38,662 bases of DNA from NCBI GenBank assembly GCA_903918315.1, contig CAIXEA010000169.1:1-38662 (forward strand). Reading direction: 5' to 3'. Position 1 is the stretch's first letter. Each line of letters begins with the position of its first letter. This document shows, one piece after another, positions 1-9,623 of this stretch. Under the pieces are notes generated by a model. The model saw only the letters and a list, made by a program, of their open reading frames with translations. It did no database searches and was not told where the DNA came from. The position numbers and the translations under genes were made by a program. This DNA is from an uncultured Acetobacteraceae bacterium. GTDB lineage: Bacteria; Pseudomonadota; Alphaproteobacteria; Acetobacterales; Acetobacteraceae.

Positions 1-44
1 ATGGCGGATTATGTCCGGCGTTCGGTGTGGGTGTAAGCAACCAA

Positions 45-266
45 TCACTGAACGATTCCATATGTTTGCGCCATGTCCGTTCGCGAATCCCTGCCATGCG
101 ATGAATAAGATGGGTTAGATGCGGCATCTTTTACCGCCTCCGACCAAGCGTAGGTTTTGCCCGTGCCCCACTTTCCCTTGATGCAAAGCACCTTAGGTAC
201 CGGGTCCGCTATGAAATTTCTGATTGCCTCTCTAACCAGTTCAACCGACACGCTGCCCCTCGCCAT
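45..266 (-). pseudogene. Remnant of a KAP-type P-loop NTPase (N-terminal fragment)
   Basis: This 73-codon reading frame keeps the start of a P-loop ATPase. A helix-rich lead of about 28 residues is followed by a Walker A motif, GKWGTGKT, near residues 31-38. Known KAP-like NTPases with this lead are several hundred residues long, with Walker B and membrane parts downstream. Here similarity fades about 15 residues after the Walker A, and the frame ends in a tail I do not recognise. No Walker B motif is visible. The fragment lies beside a recombinase fragment on the same strand, which fits leftover DNA from a mobile or defence island. I infer that it has no ATPase function. An unusual intact small protein is possible but unlikely. 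Confidence 0.45.
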
Positions 267-274
267 TCATTTTA

Positions 275-481
275 TCAAAGCCTCGAAATTGTCGCCGCGC
301 TCACGTTGTAGCTCCACGCGACCTCGCTGAGCAACTCGCCACCCTCGCGCCGCGCGAGAGCTTCCTGCCTCTGGTGCGGGGTCATCTTGAACGGTCGTCC
401 AAGACACTTGCCGCGAGCCTTGGTGCGGGCGCGGCCTTCACTCGTACGCGCGCGGATCAACTCTCCCACCAGCGGCTGCAC
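275..481 (-). pseudogene. Serine recombinase/resolvase C-terminal fragment
   Basis: The 68-residue frame matches the end of Hin/Tn3-type serine recombinases. It begins with the end of the long E-helix (ELIRARTSEGR), then a basic linker with LGRP, and then the helix-turn-helix (MTPHQRQEALARRE through YNVSAATISRL). The catalytic domain of about 130 residues, with its active serine, is missing. The frame runs into a stop at 500-502 only seven codons before the first usable start (GTG), and no catalytic sequence is seen further upstream. The fragment ends at the position usual for the family, so the loss is on the N-terminal side. It can at most bind DNA. It points to an old insertion or excision event at this locus. 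Confidence 0.7.
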
Positions 482-598
482 GGAATAGCCCCCGATGGAT
501 CAAACGCCCGATGATCCGCCCCCTAGGCACCAGCACACGAAACATCCAGCCTCGCGCGCCACTTTACGAGATCACTATTAGTATCATATAGCCTCACC

Positions 599-910
599 AT
601 GGCTCGTAACGTTGAAACGATCCTCGGGGAGGTGCACGCCAACCGCGGCGGCATAAAATTCAGCGATGCGTGCAAGGTTGCCGACCACGTCTTCGGCGCA
701 TTCGGCAAACCAAGAATCGCGGGCAGTCACCGCATCTAGAAGATGCCCTGGCCAGGCGCCCCCCGGATCAACCTCCAGAAGGACGGTCCTAAGGCCAAGC
801 GCTATCAGGTCGTGCAGATGCTGGAAGCCATTGAGCGGCTGAAGATGATCGCGGCGGCCCCGGACCCTGATGCCGCGAAGGCGAAGCGATCGGAAAAGAA
901 GGAAAAATAG
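599..910 (+). pseudogene. hicA: HicA-type toxin gene interrupted by an in-frame amber codon
   Basis: Translated from the ATG at 599, this 103-codon frame has the plan of the longer HicA mRNA-interferase toxins. A conserved N-terminus (MARNVETIL) leads to the GSHRI segment with the presumed catalytic His44. The C-terminal half has the KMPWPG.PRINLQ strand and the helix YQVVQMLEAIERL. Codon 47 is TAG (737-739), at a place where homologues carry an aromatic residue (HRI-[YF]-K). The rest stays in frame to the TAG at 908-910, so one substitution separates it from an intact gene. hicB begins 2 bases later, the standard hicAB layout. A -10-like TATCAT at 582-587 lies 11 bases before the ATG and no Shine-Dalgarno is seen, so the message may be nearly leaderless. 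I infer that no active toxin is made unless the stop is suppressed or is a sequencing error. Confidence 0.8.
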
Positions 911-912
911 AG

Positions 913-1290
913 ATGCCGCACCACTACGCATACCGGGTCGTATTTTCCGCGGAGGATAACGCCTGGGTCGGGTTTTGCACCGAATTTCCCAGCCTCTCCC
1001 ACCTCGCGGCCACCCAGGTCGAAGCCATGCAGGGCATCGCGGCCCTGATCGCCGCCGTGGTCGCCGATATGATCGAGTCGGGGGAGCCTTTGCCCGAGGC
1101 GCTAAGCGACCGAACCTACTCCGGCAAGTTCATGACCCGCGTCCCAGAGCAACTGCATTGGACCCTGGTCATAGAGGCGGCCGAGGCCGGAGTCAGCCTG
1201 AACCGATTGGTGAGCTACAAGCTCGCCATGCCCGCCCCGATGGCGGGCCGTAAGGCAAAGCGCGCCACCAAGTCCGTCCAGGCGGCCTAG
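913..1290 (+). CDS. hicB: HicB-family antitoxin
   Basis: This 125-residue protein has the two parts of a HicB antitoxin. The N-terminal partial RNase-H-like fold (YRVVFSAEDNAWVGFCTEFP, then a helix) covers about residues 5-60. The C-terminal DNA-binding segment, near residues 75-110, contains RVPEQLHW and the helix EAGVSLNRLVSYKLA, as in ribbon-helix-helix HicB proteins. Such proteins neutralise HicA and repress their own operon. The ATG is 2 bases after the hicA stop, with a purine-rich AAGGA in the end of hicA serving as ribosome-binding site. The tail is basic and Ala/Lys-rich. The frame is intact although its partner toxin is interrupted, so it would now act as a solitary antitoxin or a DNA-binding regulator. 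Family assignment is firm; present activity is an inference. Confidence 0.85.
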   Translation: MPHHYAYRVVFSAEDNAWVGFCTEFPSLSHLAATQVEAMQGIAALIAAVVADMIESGEPLPEALSDRTYSGKFMTRVPEQLHWTLVIEAAEAGVSLNRLVSYKLAMPAPMAGRKAKRATKSVQAA

Positions 1291-1409
1291 AAGACCGTGC
1301 AAAACGGCGCCAGAAGGCAGGATAGCACTCGATCGAAATGTCACGGCAACCGCAAAGTTCGACTGACACCCAAGGAGGATCGAACACGTCCCCAGCCAGT
1401 GCGTATATC

Positions 1410-1421
1410 CTATGCGCATAG
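1410..1421. promoter_or_regulatory. Perfect 12-bp palindrome, probable CcdA/CcdB operator
   Basis: CTATGCGCATAG is its own reverse complement and lies 17 bases upstream of the ccdA ATG, just ahead of its AAGG Shine-Dalgarno (1427-1430). CcdA proteins repress their own operon by binding palindromic DNA through an N-terminal ribbon-helix-helix. The position fits such an operator. The palindrome contains an in-frame ATG (1412) that could be mistaken for the gene start. Binding is inferred. Confidence 0.5.
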
Positions 1422-1438
1422 ACTCCAAGGCAGCCCGC

Positions 1439-1693
1439 ATGTCCCAGGCAAACCCCCAACCCACACCAAACACCCCACGCCGCCCAACCAACGTCACCCT
1501 CCCTTCGGAGCTGGTGGAGGAGGCAAAGCGCCTCGATATCAATATCTCCAAAGCCTGTGAGGGCGGACTGCTGGCAGCGGTCGCTTCGTTGCGCCGAACC
1601 CGCTGGCTGGAGGAAAACCGGGACGCCACCCAGGCGTACAACAATCGGATCGAGGCCACGGGCCCAACGCTCGCCGCCTATCGCCGTTTCTGA
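1439..1693 (+). CDS. ccdA: CcdA-family type II antitoxin
   Basis: This 84-residue protein matches CcdA. The N-terminal ribbon-helix-helix is RRPTNVTLPSELVEEAKRL with the following helix INISKACEGGL. The C-terminal half is the toxin-wrapping segment RTRWLEENRDATQAYNNRIEATG ending in YRRF, the usual CcdA ending. The ATG at 1439 is preferred because AAGG at 1427-1430 gives 8-base spacing. The ATG at 1412 lies inside the palindromic operator and has no ribosome-binding site. Its stop codon overlaps the site where ccdB should start (TGA/ACG, originally probably TGATG), the normal translational coupling. CcdA normally binds and neutralises the gyrase poison CcdB and represses the operon. The toxin here is broken, so only the antitoxin is likely made. 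Confidence 0.85.
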   Translation: MSQANPQPTPNTPRRPTNVTLPSELVEEAKRLDINISKACEGGLLAAVASLRRTRWLEENRDATQAYNNRIEATGPTLAAYRRF

Positions 1694-1991
1694 CGGCGCG
1701 GTTCGACGTCTACGCCGGCGTCGGGGGGCCGACACATATGTTGTCGGCGTCCAGGCCCCGTTGCTGGACGGCCTGGCGACTCGGGTCGTCATCCCGTTGC
1801 TGCCCCGGGACAGCACGGTAGCCATCCAGGACCTGAACCCGGTCATCCAAATCGGTGACCGGTCATTCGTCCTGATGACCCGGGAACTGGCCGCCGTACC
1901 CCGGTCCATCCTCCGCCAGCCTATCGCCTCGCTCACCCATCGGCGGGATGACAGCACGCGGGCGCTGGACACGCTGTTCATCGGCTTCTGA
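1693..1991 (+). pseudogene. ccdB: CcdB toxin gene with lost start codon and a frameshift
   Basis: Two frames together give a CcdB-like protein. From 1693 the codons read ACG-GCG-CGG-TTC-GAC-GTC-TAC-GCC, that is (M)ARFDVYAGVGG. This is the canonical CcdB start with ACG where ATG is expected. After the G-run at 1722-1728 the frame changes by one base, and from 1731 it continues as DTYVVGVQAPLLDGL, RVVIPLLPRDS, LNPVIQIGD and LAAVPRSILRQPIASL to LDTLFIGF. That ending, with its terminal Gly-Phe, is typical of the family. About 98 codons are expected and 298 bases remain, consistent with loss of one base. CcdB poisons DNA gyrase. With both lesions no full-length toxin should form. The run of six G is also a likely place for a sequencing error, but the ACG is not. 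Confidence 0.8.
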
Positions 1992-2213
1992 ACCCGATCG
2001 GCCGCCCGTTTCCGCTTGGCGCGGAGGCGGCTGCTGAGTAACGAACCACCTATGCCCCATCCCCGTCCTGCCCAACCCGAGGCGCCCCGTTCCCAGCCCC
2101 GGCCACCCCCGCGCCCTGCCGACGCCACGCTGGTAAAACCCCTACACCGTGAGACAAATTCCCTGCGCGTCCCCGAGGCCACGCCCAGCCACGGATCGCA
2201 AGCAACCCAAAGA

Positions 2214-2905
2214 AAAACCCCATACGCCGTGAAAAGCCCCCAGATGCGGCAGCGCGCCATAGGCGGTAGCGCTGACAAGCCGGGCTATGACGGGAAGGGG
2301 GAGGGGAAGGGGAAGGGAGGGACGACGGCGGCCGGCGCAGTCCCGACACCCCTGCAAAACCCCATACGTCGTGACAAGCCCCCCTCATGCGGCAGCGTGC
2401 CATGGGCGGTAGCCCGGACAAGCCGGGCTATGACGGGACGGGGGAGCGGCAGGGAGGCCGGCGCAGTCCCCGCCTCTCCAAAACCCCATACGCCGTGAAA
2501 AGCCCCCAGATGCGGCAGCGTGCCATGGGCGGTAGCGCTGACAAGCCGGGCTATGACGGGGGGAGGGGGATGGAGGCCGGCTCAGTCCCCGCCCCTCCAA
2601 AACCCCATACGCCGTGAAAAGCCCCCCAGATGCGGCAGCGTGCCAGGGGCGGTAGCCCGGACGAGCCGGGCTATGACGGGACGGGGGGAACGGGGAGGGA
2701 CGACGGCGGCAGGCTCAGTCCCCGCCCCGGCAAAACCCCATACGCCTTGAAAAGCCGCCAGATGCGGCAGGGTGCCATGGGCGGTAGCCCGGACAAGCCG
2801 GGCTATGACGGGGGTAGGGGAACGGGGAGAAGGAAGGACGACGGCGGCCTGCACGGTCCCCGCTCCGGCAAACACCCCATGCACCGTGAAAATCAGCCGT
2901 CAGGC
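2214..2905. repeat. Tandem array of about five palindromic REP-like units
   Basis: This gene-free stretch holds repeated units that begin with AAAACCCCATACGCCGTGAAA at about 2214, 2356, 2480, 2599 and 2732. A degenerate start lies at 2870 and a weak trace near 2134. The units are 119-142 bp apart. Each contains GATGCGGCAGCGTGCCATGG, then GGCGGTAGCCCGGACAAGCCGGGCTATGACGGG or a variant, then a G-rich linker, then CAGTCCCCGCC. The core TAGCCCGG-ACAAG-CCGGGCTA forms an 8-bp perfect hairpin at 2410-2430, 2653-2673 (loop ACGAG) and 2785-2805. The copies at about 2266-2287 and 2532-2553 read AGCGCTGACAAGCCGGGCT and pair less well. The array lies between the 3' ends of ccdB and the minus-strand MetE-like gene, the usual place for REP elements that block transcription or protect mRNA ends. 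All long frames across it are by-products of the repeats. Positions 1992-2213 hold nothing else that I recognise. Confidence 0.8.
2292..2321 (+). other. G-quadruplex-capable G-run linker in the repeat array
   Basis: The linker after the first palindrome contains six runs of three to five G separated by one or two A. This satisfies the usual four-run G-quadruplex pattern on the plus strand. Other linkers (2570-2587, 2682-2700, 2810-2835) are G-rich but less regular. Folding is an inference from the pattern only. Confidence 0.45.
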
Positions 2906-2915
2906 GGCCGCCCCC

Positions 2916-4085
2916 TCACCCCATCCCAAACCGCCCAGACGCAATCCGAGCCCCCTCCACCATCGCCGCCAGCTTCGCCCAAACAACATCCTCCTGCACC
3001 CGACCGCGCCCGGCCGAGGTGTCAAACCCGCAATCCGTGCCCGCGATCACCCGTGTGGGGTCGCCCAGAACAGACGCCACCCGCTCCAGCCGATCGGCTA
3101 CCGTCTCCGGATGCTCGACGAAGTTGGTCAGGGGATCGATCACCCCCGCCACCACCACCTGCCCATCATCCAGCGGCAGGTCCTTCAAACACCGATACTC
3201 ATGCTGATGCCGAGGATTGGCGATCGGCAGCACCCAGCCGCCAACCTTAGCCTGGGAGATCGCCGGCAGAATCTCGTGCATCGCGACATCGCAGTCATGC
3301 GGGGCCTCGTAATTGCCCCAGCAGGCATGGATGCGCACCCGATCCCGGGGGATGTTGACCAGCGCGTCGTTGATCGTCCCCACCACCCGCTCGGCGAAGC
3401 CGATGAAGTCGGCCAGGGGACGATCCTGGTAGGACACATGCCGCTCCAGCGCCAGATCCGGGGCGTCGATCTGTAGCAGGAACCCCGCCCCGACGATCGC
3501 CTCATACTCCACCCGCAGCGCCCGGCCCAACGCGGCCAGATAGGCGTCCTCGGTGTCGTACCAGGCATTGCGCATCGCCGCCGCGATAATCCCGGGGGAG
3601 GGCGCGGTCATGAACGGCTCCGCGAACCCGCCAACCTCGCCCATGGCCAAGGCGAACTCGTCGCACTCCGCCTTCACCAGCGCGGGGTCGAGATACTCGA
3701 CGGCCGCGACCGCCTCCGGCACCCCATCGCGATTGCTGACGGACGGCCGACCGGAGGCCAGCACATCCCCCCAGGCCGCAAAGCCCGGATACTTCGCCAG
3801 GTCGGCGAAGGGCCGCCGGTGCCAGCCGCCGCCAAAGCCGCTCATGCGGTGGCGGACATAGAGGAAGAACGCCTCCCGCTGCTGCTCCCCGTTATTGCCG
3901 ATATCGATGCCGGCCTCGCGCTGCTTGCGCACGACATGGCGGGTGGCGGCCTTGCCGGCGGCGTCCAGGGCCGCGGCGTCCACCGCTTCCCCGGTCGAGC
4001 GACGGGCGTACAACGACGTCAGCTCCAGCGGCCGCGGCAGGCTGCCGGTATGGGTGGTCAGGATGCGGTGTTCGCTGCGAAGCAT
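2916..4085 (-). CDS. MetE-like (cobalamin-independent methionine synthase II family) protein
   Basis: This 389-residue protein is a stand-alone C-terminal-type MetE barrel (COG0620 kind), about half the length of true MetE. It starts with the typical ILTTHTGSLPRP and has GIDIGNNGEQ and YCDEFALA-like segments. It ends with the family's GVIDPLTNFVEHPETVADRL and AGTDCGF. Zinc-type ligands His253 and Cys255 (HACWGNYE) and Cys352 are present. Where relatives usually have Glu before the ANPRH.HE stretch, this protein has VLPIANPRHQHE, with Pro287 in that place. Relatives transfer methyl or alkyl groups to thiols (homocysteine, coenzyme M-like acceptors); the substrate here is unknown. The start lies 3 bases after the stop of the PLP-enzyme gene, so the two are co-transcribed and probably act in one sulfur pathway. 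The 3' side faces the repeat array. Confidence 0.8.
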   Translation of the reverse strand: MLRSEHRILTTHTGSLPRPLELTSLYARRSTGEAVDAAALDAAGKAATRHVVRKQREAGIDIGNNGEQQREAFFLYVRHRMSGFGGGWHRRPFADLAKYPGFAAWGDVLASGRPSVSNRDGVPEAVAAVEYLDPALVKAECDEFALAMGEVGGFAEPFMTAPSPGIIAAAMRNAWYDTEDAYLAALGRALRVEYEAIVGAGFLLQIDAPDLALERHVSYQDRPLADFIGFAERVVGTINDALVNIPRDRVRIHACWGNYEAPHDCDVAMHEILPAISQAKVGGWVLPIANPRHQHEYRCLKDLPLDDGQVVVAGVIDPLTNFVEHPETVADRLERVASVLGDPTRVIAGTDCGFDTSAGRGRVQEDVVWAKLAAMVEGARIASGRFGMG

Positions 4086-4088
4086 GGC

Positions 4089-5099
4089 CTAAGCCTCCAT
4101 CGCCGTTTCCAGATAGCCCGTGTAGCCGAACAGGCCGACGGCGCCGCCGGTGTGCAGGAACACCACCCGCTTGTCGGCCCCGATCGCCCCGCGGCGGATC
4201 AGGTCGATCATCCCCGCCATGGCTTTGCCGGAATAGACGGGGTCGAGCAGGATCCCTTCCTCCCGCGCCAGCATCTGCACCGCCTGCGCCATGCCCTCGG
4301 TGGGGATGCCATAGCCGGCGCCGACATAGTCGCAATTGGCGACCACGGCCTCCCGCGGGATGCCGCCGGTCATGCCGAGGTATTCGGCGGTGGCCTCCGC
4401 CAGCCGGTGGACATTGGCTTCCTGGCGGTCCTTCGGCAGCCGCACGCCAATGCCGAGGACGGGGACCTGGGCGTTGATCCCGTGCAGGCCGACCACCAGC
4501 CCGGCATGGGTGCCGGCGCTGCCGGTGGCGGTGACGATGAGGTCGATCTTCAGGTCCATCTCATCGGCCTGCTGCATCAGCTCCTGCGCGCAGGACACGT
4601 AGCCCAGCGCGCCGACGCGGTTCGATCCGCCGCCGGGGATGACATAGGCATTGACGCCCTGGGCCCGCAGTTCGGCGCCCTTCTTCTCCGCCTCCGCGTT
4701 CATATCCACCCCGCCGGGGCGGTATTCGATGGCGCAGCCGAACAGTTTATCGAGCAGCACGTTGCCGGAGTTCAGATAGTCGCGGTCATTGGTCTCGATC
4801 CGATGTTCCAGCAGGGCGGTGCAGGCCATGTTGAAGCGGCGGGCGACGGCGGCGGTCTGGCGGACATGGTTGGACTGCACCGCGCCCTGGGTGACGATAT
4901 GGGTGGCGCCGAGGGACCGGGCCTCCCCGATCAGCCATTCCAGCTTGCGCACCTTGTTGCCGCCGGTGGCGACGACGGTGCAATCGTCGCGCTTGATCCA
5001 GATTTCGGGGCCTCCGAGCGCGCGGCTGAAGTTCTCCAGCTTCTCCAACGGGGTCGGGGTGGGGAACAAGCGGACGCGCGGGAAGCGGGCGAGATGCAT
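4089..5099 (-). CDS. D-cysteine desulfhydrase / L-cysteate sulfo-lyase family PLP enzyme
   Basis: This 336-residue fold-type II PLP enzyme belongs to the ACC deaminase/D-cysteine desulfhydrase group. It has the N-terminal MHLARFPRV and [11 protein letters not shown], the cofactor segment [10 protein letters not shown] with presumed PLP-binding Lys49, and the substrate loop [14 protein letters not shown]. The cofactor-phosphate loop TGSAGTHAG and a C-terminal [12 protein letters not shown] are also present. Members eliminate sulfide from D-cysteine (DcyD) or sulfite from L-cysteate (CuyA). The N-terminus resembles CuyA-type proteins, and I cannot separate the two from sequence. The start at 5099 is preferred over an upstream ATG at 5153 because family members begin MHL and CCAGGA lies about 9 bases before it. 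The gene is first in a two-gene unit with the MetE-like gene and is divergent from msrP across 83 bases. Confidence 0.82.
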   Translation of the reverse strand: MHLARFPRVRLFPTPTPLEKLENFSRALGGPEIWIKRDDCTVVATGGNKVRKLEWLIGEARSLGATHIVTQGAVQSNHVRQTAAVARRFNMACTALLEHRIETNDRDYLNSGNVLLDKLFGCAIEYRPGGVDMNAEAEKKGAELRAQGVNAYVIPGGGSNRVGALGYVSCAQELMQQADEMDLKIDLIVTATGSAGTHAGLVVGLHGINAQVPVLGIGVRLPKDRQEANVHRLAEATAEYLGMTGGIPREAVVANCDYVGAGYGIPTEGMAQAVQMLAREEGILLDPVYSGKAMAGMIDLIRRGAIGADKRVVFLHTGGAVGLFGYTGYLETAMEA

Positions 5100-5182
5100 T
5101 TTTCTTATCCTGGACTGAGAACCCGTGTAATATTTCCCATCCTGGTGCGTCATACAATGCGTAACCAGACAGGAGACACGCC

Positions 5183-6121
5183 ATGCCCATTCTTCGCCGC
5201 CGCGGTTGGGAGATCCCGGAAAGCCAGGTCACGGCGGAATCGCTCATGCTGAACCGGCGCGGCGTGCTGGCGGGCGCGGGCGCTTTGTCCATCGGCGGCG
5301 CGCTGGTGGCCCCTCGGGCCGCCCGGGCGCAGGCAGCGGCGCTGACCCGCAATCCCACATTCGAAGCCGGGCGGGACCTGACCGAGGAGAAGTTCAGCAC
5401 CACCTACAACAATTTCTACGAATTCAACGACAGCAAGAACCTTTGGAAAGAGGCGCAGGCGTTCAAACAACGCCCCTGGGCGCTGAAGGTCGACGGCATG
5501 GTGAAACAGCCGCGGACCTTCGACCTCGATGACCTGCTCAAGCAGGTGCAGCAGGAAGAGCGCATCTATCGCCACCGCTGCGTGGAGACCTGGGCGATGA
5601 CCGTGCCCTGGAGCGGGTTTGCCCTCAGCCAGTTGCTGGCGTTGGTCGAACCGCTGGGTTCGGCCAAATACGTCATGTTCGAAACCGCGCAGGACAAATC
5701 CATGCACGGCCTGAACGCGCCGTTCTACCCCTGGCCTTATATCGAGGGCCTGGCGATCGATGAGGCCGCCAATGATCTGGCCTTCATGGTCACCGGCATG
5801 TACGGCAAGCCGGTGCCGCCGCAGAATGGCGGGCCGCTGCGCATCGCGTTGCCGTGGAAGTATGGGTTCAAATCGGCCAAATCGATCGTGAAGATGACCT
5901 TCACCGACAAGCGCCCCTCCACGTTCTGGGAAGCCATTCAATCCAGTGAATACGGTTTCTGGGCCAATGTGAATCCCGAGGTCGCGCATCCCCGCTGGAG
6001 CCAGGCCCATGAACGCCTGCTCGGTTCCGATGAGCGTGTGCCCACCAAACTCTTCAATGGTTACGCGGCATTCGTCGCGGGCTTGTATACCGACCGAAAG
6101 AGCGAGAAACTGTTCATGTGA
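5183..6121 (+). CDS. msrP: Protein-methionine-sulfoxide reductase catalytic subunit MsrP (YedY)
   Basis: This 312-residue periplasmic molybdoenzyme repairs oxidised methionine in envelope proteins. It has a twin-arginine signal (NRRGVLAG, Arg25-Arg26, hydrophobic stretch, then a predicted cut after ARA near residue 49). It contains the molybdopterin-ligand segment YRHRCVETW with Cys133, and later [16 protein letters not shown] and the family ending ([13 protein letters not shown]). Length and layout match MsrP throughout. AGGAG at 5171-5175 with 7-base spacing fixes the start, and a TACAAT at 5153-5158 could be a -10. The normal partner is MsrQ, a haem-containing membrane protein of about 200 residues encoded next door. 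Here the adjoining overlapping gene encodes a different small membrane protein. The function of MsrP is certain at family level; its electron donor here is open. Confidence 0.93.
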   Translation: MPILRRRGWEIPESQVTAESLMLNRRGVLAGAGALSIGGALVAPRAARAQAAALTRNPTFEAGRDLTEEKFSTTYNNFYEFNDSKNLWKEAQAFKQRPWALKVDGMVKQPRTFDLDDLLKQVQQEERIYRHRCVETWAMTVPWSGFALSQLLALVEPLGSAKYVMFETAQDKSMHGLNAPFYPWPYIEGLAIDEAANDLAFMVTGMYGKPVPPQNGGPLRIALPWKYGFKSAKSIVKMTFTDKRPSTFWEAIQSSEYGFWANVNPEVAHPRWSQAHERLLGSDERVPTKLFNGYAAFVAGLYTDRKSEKLFM

Positions 6122-6426
6122 ATACCCAGCGCATCTTCGCCATTTTGGCCGCCGTCATGATCGTTGTGTCCGTGGGCCTGGCGACGCTGGGTCCGCGGCC
6201 GGAGGATCTCGGCCCGCTGCTGGCCCAGATTGATCCAGGCCTGCCCTTGGCCTTGAAGGTCCGGGTCATCGATTGGTTCGGCGAATGGTCCTGGAGCAAT
6301 CTTGTCCTGCCGATCCTGGTGCGGCCGGGCTGGCTGCTGCCGCTATGCGTGTCGATCGTCAGTATCGGGGCCTTTCTCTCGGTTTCGGGGCCCAACACGC
6401 CCCGCCGGTCCCGCCGCCGCAGCTGA
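6118..6426 (+). CDS. Small two-helix membrane protein coupled to msrP
   Basis: The 102-residue product has a hydrophobic N-terminal segment (about residues 7-25) and a second one (about 72-91), separated by an acidic/amphipathic loop with WFGEWSWSN. The C-terminal tail is basic (RRSRRRS). The tail charge suggests both ends are cytoplasmic. The GTG start overlaps the msrP stop (ATGTGA), which indicates translational coupling. The protein has no histidine, so it cannot ligate haem the way MsrQ does, and it is half the length of MsrQ. I recognise no named family. Its position suggests a membrane anchor, electron-transfer adaptor or assembly factor for MsrP, but this rests only on context. An unusually short MsrQ is unlikely. 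Confidence 0.65.
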   Translation: MNTQRIFAILAAVMIVVSVGLATLGPRPEDLGPLLAQIDPGLPLALKVRVIDWFGEWSWSNLVLPILVRPGWLLPLCVSIVSIGAFLSVSGPNTPRRSRRRS

Positions 6427-6527
6427 ACCGGCGGACTCTGAGCGCTCATTGTCTGTTTTGATCGTGTCTGACGCGGTCGATGCGTGTCTCATGCCAAGAT
6501 TATCTGGCCTTTTGGAGTCAAGCGACG

Positions 6528-6533
6528 TATAAA
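6528..6533 (+). promoter_or_regulatory. Possible -10 element of the hybrid kinase gene
   Basis: TATAAA ends 10 bases before the kinase ATG, so a start of transcription 6-7 bases downstream would give an almost leaderless message. No convincing -35 is seen at the matching distance, and no Shine-Dalgarno is present. The call is weak. Confidence 0.25.
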
Positions 6534-6543
6534 TTCGTAGATT

Positions 6544-9597
<3,054 letters not shown>

Positions 9598-9623
9598 CTC
9601 CCCTTCGAGACAGAGGCGCCCCC

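Noticed and set aside
737-739. Pyrrolysine or another programmed readthrough at the hicA TAG
   Set aside because: There is no downstream stem-loop of note, no pyl genes are visible, and toxin genes are not known to use it. A plain nonsense mutation is simpler.
1193-2278. A 361-codon minus-strand frame over hicB, ccdA, ccdB and the repeat array
   Set aside because: It overlaps genes with clear family matches, and its first part is translated repeat sequence.
2214-2905. CRISPR array
   Set aside because: The period is 119-142 bp, the conserved part is far longer than a CRISPR repeat, the linkers are themselves similar, and no cas gene is near.
3819-5252. A 477-codon plus-strand frame across the MetE-like and PLP-enzyme genes
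   Set aside because: It is antisense to two well-supported enzymes and has a low-complexity His/Ala/Gly-rich product.
6118-6426. MsrQ (YedZ) assignment for the gene after msrP
   Set aside because: The product has 102 residues, only two hydrophobic segments and no histidine, whereas MsrQ has about 200 residues, more helices and haem-ligating histidines.
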